DNA of 64,000 nucleotides from Hirsutella rhossiliensis (taxonomy: Eukaryota; Ascomycota; Sordariomycetes; Hypocreales; Ophiocordycipitaceae), in contig NW_025408671.1 in NCBI RefSeq assembly GCF_020360975.1, positions 2,108,001 through 2,172,000 of the forward strand. The letters are read 5' to 3'. Shown piece after piece: positions 43,240 through 56,607 of this stretch (its first letter is position 1; every line of letters starts with the position of its first letter). A program made the position numbers and the translations under genes. Below the pieces are notes generated by a model. That model was given only the letters and a program-made list of their open reading frames with translations, was not told the origin of the DNA and did no database searches.

Positions 43240-44100
43240 ACTCTAGGGCAAGGCCTATTCCTTCTTTATAATCGCCCTCGTCTACCTCGCGCGGTATACT
43301 TTATCCTTTAAAATCCTTTCTTACTTCTATATTAGTCGATTTAAAGTTATAATCTAAGCCGCCCGTGCCGCTAAGGTCTACTATAGCGTCTTCTATAGGC
43401 GCATTCTAGGAATCTTCGAAGCTATTAAGTATCGGGCTCTAGTAACGATTAGCAACTACGCCCTTATCTTTAGTTTTAACGTAGATCTCCTATTTAATCT
43501 AATCCTTTTTTATATTACCGCTCTCCGTTTTTATTTATATTACTTTCTTTATCCGCTTCTTATATTTAGATATTAGATTCGAGTCTTCTTATTTAACCTT
43601 TCTCTTTTTACTGCCCTTTATCGGTATTAAGTGCTCTTCTAGCCTTAGAGGTATAACTAGCTCCTACTTATCGACTACCTCTATCGATATTAGCACGACG
43701 AGAACTTTTAGCTGCCTAGCCTAATTATTCGAAAAATAGCTAGACGTAAGTATACTTAATAGCGTAGTATACTTATTAATATTAGGTACGGTAATAATTT
43801 TCTTCCCTAAGAAGCTCGAGGTATATAAAAGGGTCTAGAGATCTTTATTTATAGGATCGATTATATTTAAAAGCGGGCGAAGATAATTAAAGAGTATATC
43901 GGTAAATAAAGGCTAAGTTAGTAGGTCTACTATAGTAAACTTAATAACTATATCTTTTAGGGGCAGCACTATCTTTAGAATCTCTACTAAAAGCTTATTA
44001 AAGTACCTAGCTTCTAGACTAACGAGTAGAAGGCTAATATAAACCTACTAGTAGCCTATATAGTGCCTTAAATACTGCCTTATACTACCTTTAGAGTTCT
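43240..44100 (-). pseudogene. RIPped coding relic, unknown basic protein
   Basis: The minus-strand frame runs for about 285 codons with only RIP-type stops: EARYFNKLLVEILKIVLPL, PLFTDILFNYLRPLLNIIDP, LLYTSSFLGKKIITVPN, then a Lys-rich part (KGSKKRKVKQEDSNL, KYKKRIKKVI). No domain recognised. It converges with the integrase-like gene. Confidence 0.45.
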
Positions 44101-44212
44101 AGATCGCTCGGCTCGTTATAGCTATAACCGTTATAAATTAAGCACTACTTAACGCGTCGGACAACGGTAGGCGTGCCCGTAAGCCTACCGCGGTTAGCGC
44201 GAATATCCCTCC

Positions 44213-45313
44213 TAGGATTAACTATACCCAATTAATACTAGTAGACGTAACTAGTTTCGGTCTTTTACGTAAGAGCTAACTTACTAGACTAACCGGCCTA
44301 GGCGGAGAGTCCTTAACTTTAACTACTTTATCGTAAGGGCCTAGAAGCGCTAAGGTCTTAGACCTAGCTTAGCGCTAGGATCGGAATAGATTAGCTAATC
44401 TATAACGGCCGTAATAGTTCGTATTAGCGTATATAGTTATAAAAAGATCTTAATACTTCTTCCCTACTTAAATATAATAAGTATATTTAAGCGGAATTTT
44501 TAGAGGATATATTTTAAATATAAGAGAAAAGTAAATTATAAACTAACGTAAAAGGAGAAGGGAAGATCCTAGGGGCGTTAATATAAGTTATTAATTTATA
44601 TAATTAATTATAATACTATTTATTTAGCGTAAGCGAAGTCTATTAAACTTATTTAAGTAGGAGATTAATATATTACTTTGCTATTAAAAAGGTATAAAAT
44701 TATAGCGGTAGCCCTTTACCTTTATTACTTAAACGCTTTTTAAATAGAGACCTTTAGTAAGTATAAGATTTATAGTAATACTAAAAAAATAGCGTAGGAA
44801 ACCTATATATATATTTATAGTTTAGCGTATAAAGAGGGTAGACTAGCTTAGGTTTATACTTCTTATATATAAAGAATCCGATATATCGGTATATTTCGAT
44901 AGTAATATTTATCTTTAGTATCTATTATATTAATAATAGGAAATATTAAGCTAGTCTAGGGTATATATAGCCTATTTGCCTTTAAGTATAGGATTATCTT
45001 CCTTATACTAATAATATAGTGCTCTTTTATAGTTATTTATAGTATTAATACGCGGGTATACTATATAATAAAAGAAAAGAATTTTAAGTAATTTTTATTA
45101 ATATACTAATATAATTCTAGTTACTTATAATTAAAATAGTCCTTATAGGAAGGTACTATAAGGGAATCTAGCCTTAGTAGCGGAGGTCGCGTAGGCCCGC
45201 TATTAATCTATAGTACTTTTATTAAGACTATCTAAAGTACTTAAATATCTACTAGTTAACGCGCTTAAACCTAAAATAGGTTTTATAATACTATCCCCTC
45301 TCGCCTATTATAT
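44213..45313 (-). repeat. Repeat R copy 2, fully RIPped
   Basis: Inverted copy of 4250-5331. Homology runs to the first base of the G2 LTR, so G2 inserted into R and the remainder of R would lie beyond the window. Confidence 0.75.
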
Positions 45314-45326
45314 TATAACGACTAGT
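45314..45326 (-). repeat. Outer tip of G2 left LTR
   Basis: TATAACGACTAGT, the LTR start, cut off by the LINE. AACGACTAGT here is also the LINE target duplication. Confidence 0.8.
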
Positions 45327-46399
45327 TTTTTTTATTATATTATTACTCGTATATAGCCTTTAAGGCTATAGCGAGGCTAGTAATAGCCTAGGCCCCTATT
45401 AATAGTCCTAGCTAGCTATAGAGCCTAGGGGCTTATAACTAATTAAGGAAAGGGTAGCTATAAAAGCAATAATAAAGGAAAGGTTAGTTTAGTTCCTCCT
45501 ACGCAGTGATTTTCCCCCTTAAGGGCCCTAGGGCCCCTAGGTTACTCCTTTTCGAGCTACTTAGCTATCCTTATCTCTATTTTAGCTAAGAAGGTTAGAA
45601 GGGCTTCCCTTCCTTCCTTAGAGCTATAGAGAATAGGTAGGCTAAGGGCCCTCTTTTATCTCTTAAAGGTCTAGTAAAGGACCTCTCTTTCCCTCCTATA
45701 GTTTAGGCACCTTAGGATAAGGTGCCTAGCTATATACCTTCCTTAGCTATAGCGGTAGTTATCTCGGTCTACCTTATTAGTCTTTTTTAAGAAGGAAAAT
45801 AAGAAGCTAGCCTTAAAGAGGAGCTAGTAAAAGGCTAAGAGGGTCGGCTTAGGCCTCCCTATAAGGTCCTTTTCTAGGCTAAGGGCTAAGCGGGGGGTCT
45901 TTCGAATAAACGTATAATACTTACCTAGGCCCTTAGCCCTAAGGCCTTTAGCCGCCTTAGTAGCCTAGAGTCCCTTATAATAGTCCTTAGTAGCTTACTA
46001 GACCTTTCTTTATAAGTAGCTAATAAAGACTAAGGGGGTCCCTTAAGTAAGGGCCCCTAAGCCTCTTTTAGCTAGCTAGTTAGCTAGCTAGTTATTAAAG
46101 ATCCCTAGGTAGCTAGGGCACTAGTATAGCTATACGTTATAAAAAGCTTCTAAGTTAGATAGGAGCCTTTTAATACGTATAGCTAGGTCTAAGAAACCTA
46201 TAACCTTCTTTATAGCGGCTTAGCTATTTATAAAGATATAGGTATCTATAAGGGGGTTAAGAGGGCTAAGCTTTAAGGGCCGAGGCCTCTTAGCTAGGTC
46301 CTTTAAGACCCTTAGTATTATAAATAGCTCTACGTTAGCTACTTCGATCGAAGGCCCTAGGTTTTTATAGTACGCCTTAATAGGCCTATTTTCTAGGCC

Positions 46400-49300
46400 T
46401 ATTTTATAGAAGGAGTAAACGTTAGTCTCTATAAGGGACCCTTTAAGGTACCCTTTAAAGCCGTTAGTATAAAAGGCTAAGGGCTATAACCTAAAGTCTT
46501 CTAAGCTAGCTAGGCTAGCTAAGAGGTATTAGTATTACTTCTTAGCTAAGGGCTTAAGGGCCTTTATTATTATAATAAAGGCCTTAAGCTCTAGGGCCTA
46601 TAAGGGCTCCTAGCTAGCTTTCCTTCTTTCCAAGTTATAATTAGGTCCTATAAGGGCTACTTAGCCTTTAAGGAGGCAGAATAACTATATATATAGCTTA
46701 ATATAGCTTAAGGCCCTTAGGTTAAAGCCTAAGTTAGCGAGGTTATCTTATATAGCTAGGTTATAAGCCTACCTTATAGGGTAACTAGGTAAGAAGTATA
46801 AGGTCTAAAAGGTATAGGAGAGGTATACCCTTTTAAATTATACCTTTAGTAGCGGTAGGGCCGCTTTAGCTTTTAAAGCCTTAATAGGGGATCCTTTAAA
46901 GGCCCCTAAGACCTTTAAAAGAGCTTAGTTTTATAGCTTTTAAAAAGGCTTTATAAGGCTCTTAAGGGTCTTAGGCCCCCTATACTAAAGTTAGGCCCTA
47001 TAGTTTACTATAGAGGTTATATAGGCCTAGTAGAGCTATTTAAAGGCTTTAAATAATAGGCCTTTTTATATAAAGGTTAAGCGGGATAGTCCTTTAAAGG
47101 TAGCTTATATAGATACTACCTTCTTCTTAATATATTATTTAAATAGGAGCCTAGAATTAAAGAAGACCCCTAGCTATTATACTAAGGGCTTTACCTTAAA
47201 AAATAGGCCTTATACTATTATACCCTCTAAAATAGGCTGCTATTACTTACTAAAGTAAATAAGTTCTATCTTTAAGGGGTTAAAGTAGACCCCTTAGTCT
47301 TTAGCTTATTTAAATAAGTTAGTAGCTATTACTTTTAGCTACTAAACGTTCTTCTTAGCCGAGGTTAATATTATAGAGATACTAAAGTTATCTATATAAG
47401 ATAGCTAGTATCCCTTAGCCGCTAGTATCCCCCTTATATATAAGAGGAATAAAATAGGGCTACTAGGGGACCCTTAAAGCACCCTTATTACTAGGTCTAT
47501 AAGGGGCTAGACTTACCCCTCGAAGGCTAGCTAGATCTTCCTTTTAGTAAGGAAGTAGTCTACCTAGCTTATAAGGGCCTTAGGAAGGTTTAATTCCCTT
47601 AGGACCCTTATAAGCTATTCCTTTAATATAAAATTAAAGGCGCCCTTTATATTTAATAAGTAGGTACTAGTAATAGCTTTCTTATTAAACTCCTACTTCT
47701 TTTAGATATAGTATAAAAGGAGGAAGGCTATATTTATAGCTAACCGCTATTTTCGTCCCCTTAGCTATATAGGGTTTAAAAGCCCGGCCGTATTAACTAA
47801 ATAGCTTAGCTAGGTAGTATATAGCTTTTTAAGGACCTTTCCTAAGTAGTTAAGTAGACTTATAACCTTATAGGCCTTAGGGATAGTATAGTCTAGCTTA
47901 TTTTACTTAGGAAGTATAATTTTTATAGCTTTCTTTTATACTTTAGGGTAGTATCCTTAGTTAAATAAAGCTTTATAGGCCCTATTAAAGACCTATAAGG
48001 ATAGCCTTATATATATATTAAATAAGGAGGAAGCTAAGGGAGTCTAGGCTAAGGGCTTTCTTATTAAAAGAGCTAAAAATAGCCCTCTTAATCTTAGGGT
48101 CCTTTAGCTCTAGCTAGTCTTACTTAACTATGCCCTTACTACCTATATAGCTTAGGGGCTCTTCTTTTTCTAGGCTTTAAAGGGGGCTAAAGGGAGGGCT
48201 AGGGCTAGGGTCTAGGGTCGGAAAAAGGGTTATTAAGAAGGCCTTATATTTTTCTATAAAGGTATTAGCTTTTACCTCTATCCCTTCTTTTATATATAAG
48301 ATACTAAGGAGGGTAAGGTTAGCTTTAGCCTTAGTATAGGAAAAGGCTATAAAAACGTCCTTTCCTACTACTTTTATTAAGAAGCTCTCTTAGTATTGCT
48401 TTTTAGTAGCCTTAATAGTATACTTAAAGCTATTTTAGGCCTTTATAAAGCTCTTCTAGCTCTCCTTATCCTAAGCTAGCTTATAAGCCCGTTAAGCTAG
48501 GCTTAAGGCTTTCTAAAAGTAGGTTAGCTCGTTAGTCTACTAGGGCTTAGATCTTTTATAAGGCCTCTTTTTTAGTATCGCTACGTTTAAGGCCTCTATA
48601 AGGGTTCTTATTAAAAGGGAAGCTATCCCTTCTAAGTTATCTCTTTTTATAGCCCTCTTTATAGCTATAAAAAGGTCCTATTCCTTCTTAACTAAGTATT
48701 CTAAGAATACCTTTTAGTTTACTTTCCTATAATTATAAGTAGTAGGCCTAGCTAGTAATAGCTTATTAGGGCCCCTTAAGCTAGCTTTAAAGGCTATAGG
48801 CTTATAATCTAAGCCTATAGCCTTTAGGAAGCGGAAGTTAGCTTAGGTTAGCTATTTAAAGGGGCTATAGAAAGTAAGGTCTATAACTAAGGCCCCTTTT
48901 AAGCCTTTCCTTTAATAGGTGCCTTCTATAGCTACCTTAAGGTCTATTAATAAGGAAGCCTTATAGCGGTCGAGCTAGCTAATAAGGGCTTTTACCTTAT
49001 AGGCCTTAAAGGGTTTTATAAAAGGGTTCTAATAAAGGTAGTATAAGTTAAAGTCCCTTATTAATAGGAAGGGCTACTATAAGAGCTAGGCTATTAATAG
49101 TAGCCTTTCTATTATAAGGGGCCCTTACTAGCCTTAGCTAGCTAGGGCCCTTTGAACCTATTTTTTATTATATAGGTTAATAAGGGTAAATAGCTCGGCG
49201 CCTTTTACCTTTATAGCCTATATATTAGGATTATAAAAGAGGTTAAAGCTAGGGCTAGCTTTTATCTAAGCTTCCTTCCTCTTATAAGCTATAACCCTAG

Positions 49301-49530
49301 GCCTCTTAGCGAGCCTAGGAAAGTTAGTAAAGAGGATAAGGGTTATAATATTATAAGCTAGATACTATATAGGGATATAGCTATTATCGATCTTATAAAG
49401 GTAAGCTTCTTATAATAAGATAAGGTCTACTTTTATTTTTAAGGTATACTCTAAGATTAATAGGTTAGCTATTTCCTACCTATTAGTATTATACTATATA
49501 ATACTAATAAGGTTATAGTTAGGCCTAGGG
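46400..49530 (-). pseudogene. LINE ORF2: endonuclease and reverse transcriptase, RIPped
   Basis: The endonuclease starts near 49530 (IQYNTNR-like motif), with LLIRDFNLYYLYQNPF near 49090-49040 (the GDFN box, Gly to Arg), VIDLTFYSPFK near 48880 and a GSDHEPI-like block near 48810. The RT catalytic box reads YIDNFSIS near 47398-47375 (YVDD-type with Asp to Asn), followed by KKNV and NPLKIELIYF, typical of LINE RT. An RNase H domain downstream is possible but not readable. Confidence 0.78.
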
Positions 49531-49699
49531 GGCCTAAGGGGCTTTAAGGGCCTTATAAGTATAAGGGGGCTAAGGCTATTAAGTATTAATTATTCCCTTA
49601 TAGACTTTATATTATACTTTATTAGTCGTAAAGTGCTCTCCCTTATAGTTATAGTATTAGACCTTAAAGTAAGAGTAGCCTTAGCTAGCTTTATAGCTA

Positions 49700-51000
49700 G
49701 GGTAGTTATAGTCCTTAGTTAAGTACTTTTCTAAGTAAAAGGTATACTTAATAAGCTACCGGTAGGTCTAAGGGTTATAGCTAAAGGAAAGGCACCTATA
49801 GTACTATATATATATAGTATATTCCTTATAGGCCTCGACTTAAATCTATAGACCTACTATATAGAGGCCTTTTTTTTAGTATTTAGCCTTTATAGCCTTT
49901 AAAGGGACTATAAAGATAACCGATCCTACCTTCTATGTTAGGCCTAGGGTGCCTAGCTACTTAGGCTGCCCTAAGATATCGATCCTACTAAAGGTTTTAG
50001 CTTCTATAGTAAATATATTAAGGATAAGGGTCTCTAGGAGGTTAGGGACGCTCCGGGCTACTAGCTTAATTTAGCTAGTAGGAAGGTCGGCCGATTTAAT
50101 AAGTAGCTCCTTAAGGTATAGGGACTACTTCTCCTACTACTCTAGAAGCTTCTTTACTATCTATAGGGCCTTTATTATTATAACTATATTACCTTTATTT
50201 AAGGTTAATAAAGCTAATATAGCTAGTTCCCTTATAGCCTTATTAAGCTCGTTATAAAGTATAATAAGGTTAATAGTTAGCGTTAGCGATTCCTTCTTTA
50301 GCTTTAAGATAAGTTAAAAGTCCTTTTTTATATTCCTTTTAGCTAGGGCCTTAGCTAGGGTCTTAGCTAGGGCTTTTACCGAAGCCTTAGCTAGGGCCTT
50401 AGCTAGGGCCTTAGGCGCTTTCTTTATAGTAACCTTAGCTTATAAGCTCGCTTTAAGGTTTCCTTAAGTAGCTTTAGGCTACTAAGCGGCCTTAGGCTAT
50501 TATAGGGGCTATTATAGGGGCTATTAGCGGTCTAGGGTCCTTATAGCTACCTTCTCGAGCCCTTTTATAAGGGTCTTATAAAAGGGTTCGATTTTTTAGG
50601 CTTCCTTAAGGGCTTAGAGGGCCTATTAAAGGAAGCCCTAAGCTTAGTTTCTAAGAAAGGGGTGCTAGGGCCGGGGCTAGGTCTACTACGAGCGTTAGAA
50701 TATAGGTTAGGTAAGTATAAAGCTAATAAGGCTACTAAGCGTAGCTCTCTTTCGCCCTTTTACTTACTTTAAGGGCTAGTTAAGCTAAAAGTAGCTAGCT
50801 TAAAGTAGGGCTAGGCTAAGCCTAAAAAGGCTAGTCTTTAGTATAAGCTAGGTATTATCTTTTATCTTAATATCCTCTAGGTCCTAGTCTTAGGTCCTAA
50901 GCCTTTCTTCTAGGGTCCTTAGAAGGCGTTAGCCTTCTAGAGCTTCTTCTAAGTAGGCTTTAGCCTCTAAGGTACTTATTTTAACCCTTAAGTTAAGAGG
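49700..51000 (-). pseudogene. LINE ORF1-like region, RIPped
   Basis: Upstream of the endonuclease the minus strand has low-stop Ala/Lys-rich stretches with an internal tandem repeat at about 50345-50425 (GCTAGGGCCTTA-like units). It is the expected place of the gag-like ORF1 protein. I cannot see a zinc knuckle. Confidence 0.4.
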
Positions 51001-51090
51001 GGGGGAAGGGGGTTAAAGTTAAGGGGGCCCTCTTTATATCTAAGCTAGGGTCCTAAGTTAGGTCTAAGCTTAGTCCTATTAACGACTAGT

Positions 51091-51561
51091 ATTATTCTTA
51101 AAAAATAAACCTATTAAGGGGTTTATATTAGTAAATATAATAAGGTATAGTCTAAGTAATAATAAGTATATTATATTAATAATAAGTTAGAGGTTATAAA
51201 CTATAGACTATAACTAAGTAATTAAGTAATTAAAATTAAAGGTAAGATTATAATAAAGATTATAATAATTATAATATTAAAAGCTATTAAGCTATCTATT
51301 TAAAGGAGTATTTCTTTCCTTCTTTATATACCTCGAAAGCTTCCTTAGATTGCTAAGAGTATTAGGTAATCCTATAGCCTAGGAGCGCTAAAGCGCTAGA
51401 GCGATCCTATAATCCTAGCTATAAAGCGTTAAAGCGCTAAAGTAACTTATCGCTTTAAACTTAATTAGCCTATCGGTCTATTTAATATTCCTTACTCCTT
51501 ACGTTATATACCCTTATAATATATACTAGTCCCTATAGTTTACTAAACTATAGTTATAATA
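51091..51561 (-). repeat. Remainder of G2 left (3') LTR, diverged
   Basis: It matches the other LTRs to about 51305, then only patchily (TATATACCTCGAAAGC, TTCCTTAGATTGC), and ends TAGTTATAATA. The polypurine-type sequence follows on the minus strand. Confidence 0.75.
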
Positions 51562-51992
51562 AGATACCTCCTTTCTTTTTAGTCTTACCCTTAAGACCTA
51601 CTACCTTAGCCGCTATATATAAATATACTATTATCGCGTTATATATAAGTATATCGTTCCTTATTCCTTTATCTTTTTAGGATATACTACTAATAGTATA
51701 TTTAGTTATATTTAAAAATCCTATTCTTATAATTCTAATAAATAGCCTTAAAGATTAAAGCTAGCGTCCTAGACCGAGATCTATAGTATTAAAATTATAC
51801 CTTACTCTTATTATTTTTAGTTAGGCCTAACGTATAAGGTTAGCGAGCGTTTTAATCGGTATTCTAAATATACCTTTATAGGCTATTCTTATAATAGTTA
51901 TAATATAGCGTCCGCTTACTTATTTTATTCCTTTCCTTCCTTATTATTCTTTTTATTAATATTCCTTTTTTTCTAGTTTATTATATTATAAA

Positions 51993-52341
51993 TTAATAGT
52001 AAAAGATTAATTCGGATAAATAGAAAGTAAAAAAAGCGTTAAAGGAAGCGATAGCTCGCTTAGCTTAGATTAGGAAATAAAAGCGTTTCTTAAAGGACTA
52101 AGGTAGTAAGTTATTTTAGTAGGATATATAAGCTATTAATAAAGAAGATAGTATAACGCGTTCTCCTTAAGATAAATCGGTTTATTTATTAAATAAGGAA
52201 ACTATTATTATTAGCGAGGTTTAATTATTTAGTACCTTAGATATATTAAACTAAGATACTATTCTTAGTAACCTTATATTTCTAAGTAAGGGTTTAATTA
52301 ATAGAACTATTAAAGTAAAGAACTATAGTAGGTTAAATACT
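51993..52341 (+). pseudogene. Antisense coiled-coil ORF relic in gypsy G2
   Basis: Same place and strand as in G1. The frame reads KVKKALKEAIARLA, IRK, KRFLKD and ends IKVKNYSRLNT with only RIP-type stops. It is much diverged from G1 and G3 in the middle but keeps the helix and the end. Confidence 0.55.
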
Positions 52342-52779
52342 TAAGTAGCTCCTAAGTATTTTCCTTTAGTTTATATCCTTTCTATTTAATAAGGTACTCT
52401 TATTACTAACCTTATTTTCTTATATTTAGTATTTATTCCATTTTATATTCTTAATCGTTATTAACTTTAATTTTTTCCTATAGTTTAGCGTTTTATAGCG
52501 CTAGTTTTAATAATAAGATATAAAATATTAAGTATATCTATATTATTATTAGTAGTATAAGTTTATAGTTAACTTTTAAAATAGTTTTCTTAACCTTAAA
52601 TAGTCTAAGTTTCTTAAAATCTAATTTATTACTTAATCGTTTTATTTTAATATTTCGTTATATAAAGTAAACTATATCTCCCTCTTAAAAGATTAGTCCT
52701 TATAATCTTTTTTAATTATAGTAAGTAGATATTCGTTCTTTAACGAATTAAAGTTCTTATTATATCTATTTATATAATC

Positions 52780-55700
52780 TTTATAGCTAATCTACTTATA
52801 GTATTACTTATTCTACTTATAGTCTTTATCGAGTAACCTTAAATACTTCTAGGTTATATTTATAATTAGCGTATATTAGTAAGAGCTTAGTTATTTCTAT
52901 AACTAAGCTATTATAAGCTAGTTACGCTATTAATAGCTATTTAACTTAATTGTTTTATTTATAACTAATATAGTATTATAAATATTATTTAAGCGTTTAG
53001 TTAAGTTATTTTATTTATCTATCTATTTATAGGTAATAAGCTATACTAAGCTTATATTTCGTCCCTAATTATACTATAAGAGCTTACGAAAACTTAGCTA
53101 TAAATATACTTCCTTTATTAAAGATAATCTTATTTAGTAGTCTATAATTACTAATAATTGTTTATAGGAATATATATACTAGCTCTTTTATATTACTTAC
53201 TTCTTTATATAGTAAGAAGTATTTATACTTTATTAATTAGTTAGTAATAACGAATATACTATTATACTTAACGTTAGTTATAAGTTCTTTTAATAGTAGT
53301 AGCTTTATAATATAATTAAAAGCTATTAAATCCTATAGTTTCTCTAGTACTAGTAGTAGTTATAATTCTTTATATAGCTTATATCGTTTAGCTTTACTTT
53401 ATATATAAAGTTTATATTTTTTAATAACTTATTATATTACTTTCTTAAGCTATAAAAAGTTATATTATCGTTTAATCTATTTTATTATTCTTTAGATTCC
53501 TTAGTATTTATATATTAAATATTTATATATATCTTATATAACTTTATCTTATAATACTAGTAGTATTTAGATTTTATTCTTATATATTAGAACTTTTAAA
53601 TATTCTATATTATATCCCTTTAGTACTTTATATTCTTTTATTTATTTTAGGATCTTTTAATATATTAAGTTATTAGGTTAGACTTTAAATATTATATTTA
53701 GCTATCGTTACTTATAGTTCCTATTTTTATTAATTTCTAGGAGCTATCCTTTCGCTATAAGTACTCTTATATTATAGTTACTTTATCGACTAAGGGTATT
53801 AGCTTAACTATTTTCTATTCCTTTTTTATAAATTATTTTATAGTTAAATTCTAATAAATATTCGGCCTATTAAATCTATCGTTTATTTAAATATTATATA
53901 GTTATAAAGTATAAGATATTTTTATAATTTATATAGACCTTAACTTTATACTTACTTTTAAGAAAGTAGTATTAAAATTCCTTAAAAGCTTAAATAATTA
54001 TAAGGAATTCTTTATTATAAATAAGGTAATTAAGTTTTATACTATATAGCTTTTTTAAGTAAAATATAATTAGTTATAGTCTTCCTTTATTATCCTTTTA
54101 TCCGATTTATACTCTTAGAGTAAAGTCTAATATATTAGTTTTAAGTTCGATTTATTGTTTTAGATTAAAGGTAGTAAAGACTAGTTCTTATATAATTATA
54201 GTTTTAATATATTTAAAAGCTTTATTAGCTTTATCGTTATATATAAATTCTTTTTCTTTCTTTATTAAATTATATAGTAGTATTATAATCTTTTTAAAAT
54301 CTTTAATAAATTATTAGTAGTAATTTATAAATCCTAGGAAACTTTATATATCTTTAATATTCTTTAGCGTTAGCTATTCTTTAATTAAGTTAATCTTATC
54401 TTATTATATCTATATCTCTCTTAATAAGATTATATATCTAAGAAAGTTTACTTCCTATATATAAAACGTACTTTTCTTTAGTTTAACTAGTAACTTTATA
54501 TTTTAAAGTATATAGAGTACCTTCTAAATATATTCCTTATATTCGTTTAAGGTATCTAAGAAGATTAAGATATTATCTAAGTATACTACTATAAAGATAT
54601 CTAAGTATTTATATAGGATATTATTAATTATCTATTAAAAGGTAGCTAGTATATTTATAAGTCTAAATAGTATTACTAGATATTTAAATAGTCTAAATTT
54701 TATTTTAAAGGCTATTATCTATTTATATCCCTTTTTTAGACGTATTAAGTTATAAGCGCCTTTAAGATTAACGGCTATAAATTGTTTTTTACTATATAAT
54801 CGATCTTATAGTTTTAATATAAGCGGTAATAGTATTTAGTCCTTTATTATAATATTATTTAAGCGTCTATAGTTAATAACTAGTTATAGCTTACCGTTTT
54901 TCTTTAAAATAAATATAACTAAATAGCTTACTTTAGATATTAATATTTATATATATCCCTTTTATAGATTCTTATTAAGGTAGATATATAGCGTTTATAG
55001 TTACTTTTCGTTTAAGTTATAGATTTTATAGAACGTCGGCGTTATTCTATCCTTAAGATAAATTTTATAGTCCTATTAGCTATACTTAGGTAACCTTATC
55101 TTAAGTTCTTTCTTAAAGAGTTTATTATATTTCTAGTATTCTTAAGGGATATTCTTTATTCTATCTTATAGGCTTTATTCTTTCTTTTAAGAGCTAGTTT
55201 CTCTTAACTTAAGCTCTTTATTAATTTATTTAAGGTCTTTCCTTAAAGTAGTAATAACTCTTTAAATCTTTATATTATATCCTTTATTTTATTTATATTA
55301 GATACTAGGTTATATAGCTATATTAGTTAGTATATAGGTCTTATTAGTCGATTTTATTATATCCGCTAGTTTAGTTATTATTTTTATTCATATCGCTAAA
55401 GCCTATAATAACTTACTTAAATAGTTATCCCTATTATCTTATTTAATAGCTAAATTATTATAAAGTTTTACTTTCTTTTAAGTCTATTAGTCCTAGAAAC
55501 TTATATCTTTATTTTAATATAGCTAGCTAGTTTTCTAGTTAATTACTAGGTTGCTCTTTTATAGCTATAGAAGTCTTAATATATGGTCGTATTCTTTAAT
55601 ATCTATAATATTAAAGTTAACTTATTTATTAATACCTTAGATATTAATATTAAGGTAATTAATCTCTATATTAATAATTCTATTATTATAGTTAAAGGCC

Positions 55701-56607
55701 TTTCCTTTAATATTTATAAGTTTATATAGATCTTTCTTATATCTCTATATAAGTTAGTAACGATTAATAACTTTAAGTAAAACGTAATTACTTATTACGT
55801 TATAGTTTAAAAGTATATACGTATAATATCCTACGATTTAGATATTTAATACTATTTAGTTACTATAGCTTACTATTACTATATATAAGGTCCTTAGATC
55901 TTATTATATTATACTAGTCTATAGCCCTTTTATAGATAGCGTAACTTATTTTTTACTTAGTCTTTATTCGTTTTATTTAGGTATTCTTCTTTAATTTATT
56001 ATTAATATTATTTCTTTATATTTTTATCGCGTAGTATTATATTAGGGCCTAAGAGACTAATTTCTTATAGCTAATTAAAGATTTCTTATTTCTTAACGAT
56101 ATATCGTTTATAATATACTACTTTATAGTTAATTATATACTATACTTTATAATTTTATTTATTTTTATACTCAAGGTTAAGTTTTTATTTAGCGTCTTTT
56201 TATTTTTTATATAGTATTTCTATATTAATTTTTCTTAATTAAATAAAGCTTATAGCCTTTATATATATTACTAATAATCTTTTAATATACCGTTATATTA
56301 TTTATACTATACTTATACCTTTTTATATTTATAAACTTTATAGTTTAGGTATATATATTCGTTATAATCTTCTTTATTATATTTAACTTATTATATAAGT
56401 CTTTAAAGGATTAAGGGTTTAAATACCTTAAAGTAAGTAGCGTTATACTATTCCTTTATTTTAGCGTATTTATAGATTTTATATATCTTTAAAAGATATC
56501 TTATTAATAAACTATAATTATCGCGGTATTTAAGTAGCGTACTATAATCGGGTTCTAATAATATACCTTAGTCGTTTAAGTAGCGTTAATTAATTTTCTA
56601 GTAGTCG
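52780..56607 (-). pseudogene. gypsy G2 pol (integrase, RNase H, RT) and gag remnant, RIPped
   Basis: Integrase lies at about 52880-53760 and the RT box YLDN near 54580-54560, as in G1. The segment ends in a short piece of the gag region (to 56605) followed directly by the LTR. It lacks the pogo, copia and SINE-like insertions of G1 and so serves as their empty-site control. Confidence 0.78.

Larger units (their letters stand above)
45327..51080 (-). mobile_element. LINE (Tad1-like), RIPped, in the G2 LTR
   Basis: 5754 bp flanked by the 10-bp duplication AACGACTAGT (45317-45326 and 51081-51090). On the plus strand it begins with a T-run, that is, an A-rich tail at the minus-strand 3' end. On the minus strand the order is ORF1-like region, endonuclease, reverse transcriptase and tail, as in fungal Tad1-type LINEs. 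RIP is heavy. Confidence 0.85.

Noticed and set aside
46080..50425. Short tandem words (AGCTAGCTAG, GCTAGGGCC) suggesting satellite or CRISPR
   Set aside because: Irregular low-complexity produced by RIP in a GC-richer LINE; no regular repeat-spacer pattern.
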